Positions 56,781-64,000 of a stretch of 64,000 nucleotides of DNA are shown in pieces. The notes under the pieces were generated by a model that saw nothing but the letters and a program-made list of their open reading frames with translations, ran no database searches and was not told the origin of the DNA. Both the position numbers and the translations under genes were made by a program. This stretch comes from Dryas octopetala (Eukaryota; Streptophyta; Magnoliopsida; Rosales; Rosaceae): NCBI GenBank assembly GCA_963921425.1, contig OY992834.1:16246164-16310163 (forward strand), read 5' to 3'. The first letter of the stretch is position 1. Every line of letters begins with the position of its first letter.

Positions 56781-59700
56781 ATGGAGAGCCAACCTCACGG
56801 CTCGTCCTTCTCAAGTCCCCGTTCCTACCTCCGAGCCCTGGCCCAGACCCCGGCCCGCCTCGCCCGCCGGGCCGGTTCGGTTTCCACCACCTACGACGAA
56901 ATGACCGCCGTCCGAGCCCGTTCCGGCTCTGACATGCGGAAGTCCCTCCGCTGGTTCGACCTCGTCGGCCTCGGCGTCGGCGGCATGGTCGGCGCCGGCG
57001 TCTTCGTCACCACCGGCCGAGCCAGCCACTGCCATGCCGGTCCAGCCGTTGTCATTTCCTACGCCATTGCTGGACTCTGCGCTCTCCTTTCCGCCTTCTG
57101 TTACACTGAGTTCGCTGTCGACATGCCCGTCGCTGGCGGCGCCTTCAGCTACCTCCGCGTCACCTTCGGTAATCTTATCACTCCACCACCCCCAATAAAT
57201 ATTAATTCATAATTAAATTTGTATCTTATTTGTTTTTGGGGTTTTTTTTTTCAGGTGAGTTCGCCGCGTTTTTGGCAGGAGCGAACTTGGTCATGGACTA
57301 CGTAATGTCAAACGCCGCCGTTGCGCGTAGCTTTACCTCCTACTTGGGCACCGCAATCGGCGTCCCCGTCGCCAAATGGAGGTTCACAGTCCCCGGACTC
57401 CCTAAAGGTTTCAACGAAATCGACGTCGTCGCCGTTGTGGTCGTTTTAACCGTCACTCTCATCATTTGCTACAGGTACACAAAACAAAACAAAACCCATT
57501 TCTCATTTTCAACCCACATCTAATTTCCAATATTAATTCCATTTTTGTTTTTATTTTTTAGTACCAAGGAGAGCTCGGTGGTGAACATGGTGTTGACGGC
57601 GCTGCACATAATATTCATACTGTTCGTGATATTGGTTGGGTTTTGGAAAGGGGACTGGAAGAACTTCACTGAACCGGCCGACCCGACCCACTACCCATCC
57701 GGGTTTTTTCCGCACGGGCTTTCGGGCGTGTTTAATGGGGCGAGTATGGTCTACCTCAGCTATATCGGCTACGACGCCGTTTCGACCATGGCGGAAGAGG
57801 TTCGTAACCCGGTTAAGGACATCCCTATCGGAGTCTCGGGCTCCGTTTTCCTCGTCACCATCCTCTACTGCTTGATGGCCGCTTCCATGTCCAAACTCCT
57901 CCCTTACGATATGGTAATAATAATTCATTTTTAACCTTTTCTAATTTTCAAAAAGATATAGTTTCTGTTTATCGGGTGGAGGATTTTACTGGGCCCACAA
58001 AAATGTTTTAAAAAAAAAATCAAATCTTATTTTTGTTCTTATTGTTGTGGTATTCTATCGTAGATTGATCCGGATGCGCCGTTTGCGACGGCGTTTAGGG
58101 GGAAATCGGACGGCTGGAGATGGGAGTCGAATGTGATCGGGGTGGGGGCCAGTTTCGGAATTCTGACGTCACTGCTGGTGGCGATGCTTGGGCAGGCGAG
58201 GTACATGTGCGTGATCGGACGGTCCAATGTGGTCCCCGCCTGGTTCGCTAGGGTCCACCCCAAGACCTCCACGCCTGTTAACGCCTCCGCTTTTCTCGGT
58301 ACGTTACCATTTTTCCTTTTTTGTTGTTTTTTTTTACTCATTAATATTATTTTTTTTATAATATCAATAATAATATTATTTAGAGAAATATTATTCATCT
58401 TCTCTTATTTATTATTCTTATTCTTATCGTAAATTTATAATTAAAATTGTTTATTTTTTAGATCTAATTATAAAGATTAACTATTTATTTAATAATAATT
58501 AAATGTTTAAATAATTTTTTATTTAGTTAATATTTTACATAAATAATTTTTAAATAATTATTTGAAAATTATTAATTTTGATCATAAAAATATAAAAATA
58601 TAATATGAAATGTGAATAATAAATAAATAAATAAAAGTGAAGGTGGATAATATTTTTTTATTATTATTACTTTTATTTTGTTTTAATCGATGAATAATTT
58701 TAAGTGTTGTCAGTGAATTTTACTTTAAAGTTTATTGGGTTGTACGTTTTGAATGCATGTTTTTGTGTGCGAAGTGTGGGCGCTTAGTCAGGTGCACATT
58801 GCCCACTGTCATTGTTTGGGTTGGGGTTGGTTCTTGAACTTAGTTTGTTGGGGGTGGGTCCATTTGAACCGTTTTAGACTTTGTCTCTGGGTATGGTGTG
58901 ATATTGGTTAACTTTAAGTTAGATTCAGAGAATAGTGCTTTATAATTCTTAGAGTCGGTTCCACTTGCCAGCTGTTTGGCTTTGATGTGTGGTTAGGGAT
59001 TATGCATCTCTGTGTACATTTTACTTTTCAGTTTTCACAGAATGGGTCACGTGAATAGTGTGAAGAGGTGCAGTAAGTGTGTGTAGAGTAGTTGAATGTA
59101 AGGAGTAAAACTTTCTTGTAATGGAAATATATATTTATTGAATATGTTTCTCTCGTATTATTGGTGAATTTATAACTCGTTGAGAAACATAGACATATAA
59201 TTTGTTTATTTGCGATAGAATTTTTTATTATTAGTTGTTAATTGATGTGGGTCTTGTGTGGAATCGGTATCAATCAATGGTTGGTAGAGACATACGTCAT
59301 GACAAAGTGTAGGTGAAAAGAGCACTACTTTGTTCCACTAGCAAAATGTTGGTTGTGTTTGCCTAATTGAAAAAACTTGCATGCTTGTCATATATTTACA
59401 ATATTTTTTCATATGTTAGTTATGTGACCATTTATTATAAGAGAAATGGTGCATACATCCCATGCAGTTTTTCTTTTGCCTAATTTGAGAGGCTATACAA
59501 TTTTAGAGGGCAGGTCTTAGATGTGTGACTATGTGATTTTTAGCTTCCTTGAGGCAACTTGGAATTTGATCTCAATTAGTATTTTACATGAATGAGAATT
59601 ATAAACTTTGCCAATATTATTGGGGAATAAGGTGGCCTCCTCTCCATTTCCATAAGCTTTGTCAATTAGTTGTCATGATTTTAATTTTTTTGGCTACATA

Positions 59701-60906
59701 CTTGTGGATGGGTGGGATAAGTGAGAATATTTTAAGAATTTTTGTTGACTTTTGTGCAATAGGGGGGTCTATCTTCTTATGCAGAAAGTAGAGACTTACA
59801 AAAGCTATAAAAATCCCAAGCTGTAAAGGACAATATCTTCTAGCATGTTCTTGTTGTTGCCTTCGCAGCCTTTCTCATGGGCTTCCGACTTTAGGCATCA
59901 TCATCACCACCCTCTGTCGCTTTCATATTCGATTTTAATGTGATAGGAGATGTTAATTTTAAGGCACAAGTGGTGTAGATTGGTCCAACCAGCTTCATTT
60001 TCCCAAGATAAAAATCCCTTTGTTTTCCATGCTTTGCAGCCGTCGACTGAAAATGACCTTTACTCACAAACACCAGGTCACCTGTCAAAATTTGTATAAA
60101 TGGCAAGGCCACTCAATTGTGATATTGGCTCATAGGCCTATCCACTCAATGGAAATACCATGCGTGCTTATAATTTCACTCTTTGCCACATTTATATGCT
60201 TTGTGGGTGCTCTTGATTTCCCACCATCTCTTGTTTTTGTGCTTAAAAAAAAATTGCCACACCTTAAAAAAGTCTTTTATGTGCTCTTTCTTCTTCATAT
60301 TTTTTTTACAATATGCAGATGATGCCCTTTTCAGGTATCTTGACAGCGGCGATTGCCCTTTTCACCGATCTTAACGTCCTTCTCAGCCTTGTATCCATCG
60401 GTACACTGTTCGTATTTTACATGGTGGCCAATGCTGTGATTTTTAGGCGCTACGTTGTGGTGGGGACGACGAATCCGTGGCCTACATTATCATTCCTATG
60501 CTCATTTTCCCTCACCTCTGTCATCTTCGCTATAATTTGGCAATTTGCGCCACCAGGAAAGCCCAAAGCCTTCATGCTTCTTGTTAGTGCGGTAATTGCA
60601 GTTTTGTTAGTACAGATTTTCCATTGCATGGTTCTGCAAGCACGCAAACCCGAGTTTTGGGGAGTCCCATTGATGCCATGGATGCCATCCATCTCCATCT
60701 TCTTGAACATATTTTTGTTGGGGTCTTTGGACAGGCCATCCTATGTGAGATTTGGATTCTTTTCCGGTCTTTCAGTACTAGTATATGTTTTCTACAGCGT
60801 TCACGCTAGCTTTGATGCTGAAGGAAGTGGGTCGCTCAGTCAAAAGAATGGTGAAATTCACATAGAATTGGCACAAGAAAGCAATGATCCGGGTCTCAAA
60901 GTGTAG
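56781..60906 (+). CDS. CAT6/7-like: Cationic amino acid transporter, CAT6/CAT7 type
   Basis: Exons 56781-57168, 57255-57474, 57562-57913, 58064-58298 and 60335-60906 (stop TAG) encode 588 residues, the usual CAT length; junction codons are consistent. The protein is a multi-pass membrane carrier of the amino acid-polyamine-organocation superfamily that moves arginine, lysine and related amino acids across the plasma or an internal membrane. Visible marks: a hydrophilic N-terminus with STTYDEMTAVRARSG, a first membrane segment with the substrate-site glycines GLGVGGMVGAGVFV, FCYTEFAVDMPVAGGAFSYL, the conserved SYIGYDAVSTMAEEV, and the late segments of exon 5 ending in a short cytosolic tail. 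Exons 1-4 are strongly GC-rich while exon 5 and the 2-kb intron 4 are not. Sequence from memory of Arabidopsis CAT6/CAT7 is closely similar along the whole length. The frame is intact and the gene should be active. Confidence 0.95.
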
Positions 60907-61138
60907 AATTATTACTTAGCTTTTTTATTGACTTGCGATTGTAAGGTTGATGGATCAAAAAGTGAAAAAGAAAAGAAAAGCACAGAATAGAATAGAATAC
61001 AGTGCATCTTTTCCGAAGTGTCAAATGTATAGTTGGTGCTTGAAAAGTAGGCCTTAGCTTATGATTCCTTTGTACAGTAGGTGATGTAATCCATCTACTT
61101 TATAGATGGATGTTGACCTCAGCAGTTGTGACTTGTGA

Positions 61139-61177
<39 letters not shown>

Positions 61178-61606
61178 TCATAAATGCAAAGCAAATGGTC
61201 TTTCTTCTCTTATCTACTTATTTTTTTCTACTAAATGTTAATTTACATTTTGACTAAATGTTGATACTCTAATAACTATTACCCACAACAATTAGAGAAC
61301 ATATGACATTTCAGTACTGAATCAGTGAAAACCTTGAGGTGGGATTAAGATAGAACTCAGGTTTACATCTTTATTCAAAACAATATTAGAGATGGGACTG
61401 AAATTGTGGAGGTGAAACTATTAGGTCTCTATATTGAAAGAAATTTGAAAAACTAGTAAAAACTTAGATCTTTTTTTGAATAAAGACAAAATTTGAAAAA
61501 CAGCCTATTTTTAAATAATTTAAAGTCATTTAACCAACTTTTTGTTTTAGGGTTTGTGCTCAAGTAGGTCTAGTTTTAGGGGTTTTTTTTTCTTTGCGTT
61601 TTGGCA
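60907..61606. other. 3' flank of the CAT gene with a GA microsatellite
   Basis: Probable 3' untranslated region and spacer. A pure GA repeat spans about 61142-61174. No other gene. Confidence 0.5.
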
Positions 61607-61615
61607 TAATTCTAA
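61607..61615. repeat. 9-bp target duplication TAATTCTAA, left copy
   Basis: Identical to 62704-62712 on the other side of the Mutator-like element. Confidence 0.85.
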
Positions 61616-62703
61616 GCCTTAATTATCGATTTATCATTCAAAACTGTAACTCATTCTCATATTACTACCTGAAAGATTTTTTGTCCCAGATTACCACCTG
61701 TAACTTACATTCGTGTCCCATTTACCTTATTCCGTCAAAAATTTCGTTAAAAATACTGACTTGGCCGTTAATGCTAATGTGACGCGCTGGATGTGCACCA
61801 CGTGTCACATCTTTTCTTTTATTTTCGGATTTTTTTATTTTTCTATTTTTATAAACTTTGAAAATTAATTAAAAATAGCTTCGAACTCAGAAAATTTCTA
61901 TGGACTCATCTTGACTAGTTACTATGGGATCAAAATACCAATTTTTCCTCTAAAAATTTTCATAAAATTTGGGAAGTCCAAATTTATTTCTAGAAAATTA
62001 AAATAATTTCCCTATATTAAATAAATTTTAGAATTTTCATAAACTCTCGGACGAATTTTCAAAAATATTTTGAAAATTACCAAAAGCCTGTTTTAGAGAA
62101 TTATTTCGAGACTTTACAGAAATTTTAGAATTTTTCTAGAATTTATTTTATAGAGGGAAATTTGTTTTCCTCTAAGACCGAGAGGTCTTTTGGGTAGCAA
62201 GTGTTCACGAGAAATGTATTGTTAGTTTTTATAAGACTAACGGTGCATACCTCATATTTTTTGGAGTTCGGGAGATTATCCAATGAATTTCCAAAGAATC
62301 TAGAGTATTTTAATTTTCTAGAAATAAATTTGGACTTCCCAAATTTTCTGGAAATTTTTAGAGGAAAAATTGGTATTTTGATCCCATTGTAAATTAGTAC
62401 TAGTCAAGATGAGTCTGTAGGAATTTTCTGAGTTCGGAGCTATTTTTAATTAATTTTCAAAGTTTATAAAAATAAGAAAATAAAAAAATAAGAAAATACA
62501 AGAAAAAATGTGACACGTGGCGCACATCCAGCGTGTCACGTCAGCAATAACGGCCAAGTTAGCATTTTTAACGAAATTGCTGACGAAACAAGGTAAAATG
62601 GGACACATATATAAGTTATAGGTGGTAATCTGGGATAAAAAAACTTTCAGGTGGCAATATGGGAATGAGTTACAGTTTTGGGTGGTAAATCGATAATTAA
62701 GCC
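61616..62703. mobile_element. Mutator-like non-autonomous element with arms of about 390 bp
   Basis: Ends GCCTTAATTATCGAT and, in reverse complement, GGCTTAATTATCGAT, flanked by the exact 9-bp duplication TAATTCTAA, the size typical of Mutator-like elements. Left arm 61616 to about 62006 and right arm about 62306-62703 are inverted repeats over nearly their full length, for example AACTGTAACTCATTCTCATA against TATGGGAATGAGTTACAGTT. The 300-bp centre is AT-rich. No transposase. A transcript across it would fold into a long hairpin. It lies 710 bp beyond the CAT stop codon. Confidence 0.85.
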
Positions 62704-62832
62704 TAATTCTAATACGTGTTGCGGCTGACTGAGTAAAGAGGACATCGAGAGGCTGTTTGCACAAAAACTAGTTCTCATGGAGAAGGAGACGGGGGGTCTA
62801 GTTAGGGGCGGCATTGGTGGGGAATCAACAAG

Positions 62833-63054
62833 TTGATTTTTCAGAATTGTTTGGTTGCTACGGTGCTAACGAATCAGCACTTTAATCAGAACACATTTTT
62901 TACCCTTTTTCGTAAACTTTGGAAAGGTGGTGAGCATATAACGGTACGAGAAGTGGTTGATAATAGATTATTGGTTCGGTTTGCTTGTCTACACGATAAG
63001 TGGCATGTGCTATCTATGTATGAGACCCTAAGAATTTTTCCAAATTTATTTTGA
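62833..63054 (+). pseudogene. DUF4283-type domain fragment from a retroelement
   Basis: The frame contains CLVATVLTNQHFNQNTFFTL and VREVVDNRLLVRFACLHDKW, the core of the DUF4283 domain found in nucleic-acid-binding proteins of plant LINE-type and related retroelements. Upstream text in another frame (EKETGGLVRGGIGG near 62780-62820) may be the rest of the same protein after a frameshift. Only the N-terminal domain remains, with no zinc knuckle or reverse transcriptase. The frame ends by stop soon after the domain. Confidence 0.5.
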
Positions 63055-64000
63055 GATTATTTATATTTTTGGTATTTTTCTAGAATTACTTGAATTGTTG
63101 GTGAATTATCTTGATCTTTTGGAATTTTTTTTGGAGAAGTTTGGAATTTTCAAAAAAATCATGGAAGTGAAAATAATATTTTGAACCGTTAGATAAATAG
63201 CACTCACTGAGACGAGTTCATATGATTTTTTAAGGAATTTTTTCAAGTCCTAGCCTCCTAGGTTATTTTTTGTGGATTTTACAAATTGGAATGAATAAAA
63301 AAAACATTGACGTGGACTAACACAATAGTGCATGGCGATTGGCAGAACCGGTTGAAGAGGTGCTGGCGACACAACCACACGACCCAAATGACAACGCAAT
63401 GTGGCATAGCGTGATTGACTGCCAATGTGCGACACATTGTCCAAACCCAGGTGCTAATCCGTCGGGTCGCGTCACTGGACCCATTTCCTCTCTCAGCTCA
63501 AACCGCACATCGCTCCACGAGTTCTCCATTCAAGTCGTGCCAATTTACCCATTTCCTCTCTCATTTCAGTCTTTTTTCAACTTGGTACCCGCCATTTTAA
63601 CCCCCGCACTGCGAAGATTCTAGAATGCGCAAAACAACGTCATTTTGGCCTATTTTCAACTGATTTTATTTTAGAATCCTCCATTAAATCACAACTTTTT
63701 CATCCCAATTAAATCCCAGTCATTCATTCCCCTCCAAAATCCCAATAAATACCCCCTAACCCTACCATTTCACTTCACACCAACATTTGCAATTCTAGAG
63801 CTTCTCTTTCTAGAATTTCCTTCCTCTTTCTCTCTCTAGTTTTTGGGAGTATCTAATTTTAGAGAAATACCAAGGGAAGAAAACTCCTATGGGAGTGACT
63901 TCCCACTAGTAAACACATTCTCTTTCATTTTTAGTTGTGAATTTAATTGCCCAGGGCCATTATTTTCCTAATTAGGTTGGGGATTTTAGTTGCCCAAATA
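63055..64000. other. Right-edge spacer; possible promoter or leader at the end
   Basis: No gene supported. The last 250 bp change to C-rich text with CAATAAATACCCCC (about 63743) followed by pyrimidine-rich 'ttctctttctagaatttcc', as in a plant promoter and leader or the start of another LTR. It runs out of the window. Confidence 0.3.

Noticed and set aside
56811-57035. Ala/Gly/Asp-rich frame on the minus strand over CAT exon 1
   Set aside because: Antisense shadow of a GC-rich coding exon.

Overview
This window is plant nuclear DNA, very probably from a eudicot. It has spliced GT-AG genes, AT-rich introns and spacers, and dense remnants of plant transposon families. I cannot fix the species; the gene content would suit a woody rosid, but that is a guess.

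Genes. Four host genes are supported, all on the plus strand: (1) an RCD1-like WWE/PARP-like/RST gene running in from the left edge and ending at 4612; (2) a three-exon homologue of the C2orf69/UPF0565 family at 16935-18548; (3) a second, complete RCD1-like gene at 39963-48654 with the same six-exon structure as the first, so the two are dispersed tandem paralogues about 35 kb apart; (4) a five-exon cationic amino acid transporter of the CAT6/CAT7 type at 56781-60906. The RCD1-like proteins are transcription-factor-binding hubs of stress signalling, the CAT protein carries basic amino acids across membranes, and the C2orf69 homologue has a serine-hydrolase-like motif. No operon-like relation exists between them.

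Mobile DNA fills most of the rest. The clearest insertion is a 6.3-kb LTR retrotransposon (23745-30028) with a perfect 5-bp target duplication. Its LTRs are about 2.9 kb and look identical except for repeat copy number, yet only 503 bp lie between them. That interior holds a primer-binding site for initiator methionine tRNA, a polypurine tract and, unexpectedly, a sense copy of about the first 30 nt of the same tRNA, but no gag or pol. A related solo LTR with its own 5-bp duplication lies at 9083-11888, and a diverged LTR relic at about 30545-31300. DNA transposons include a Mutator-like long inverted-repeat element with 9-bp duplications (61616-62703), hAT elements with 8-bp duplications (20830-22386, 52988-53599, and 6589-7145 less exactly), a Tourist-like MITE (5919-6216), a dead PIF/Harbinger element with transposase and Myb-like remnants (about 33240-36010), and several foldback elements, some inside RCD1 introns. 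Several elements are nested in older ones.

Layout: 1-4.6 kb RCD1-like A; 4.6-16.3 kb transposon-rich spacer; 16.3-18.5 kb C2orf69 homologue; 18.5-36.5 kb spacer with the young LTR element and the Harbinger relic; 36.5-48.7 kb RCD1-like B with its leader; 48.7-56.7 kb spacer; 56.7-60.9 kb CAT; 60.9-64 kb the Mutator-like element and a DUF4283 relic. All exon limits come from reading splice signals, reading frame and paralogue alignment by eye; no transcripts or database searches were available.
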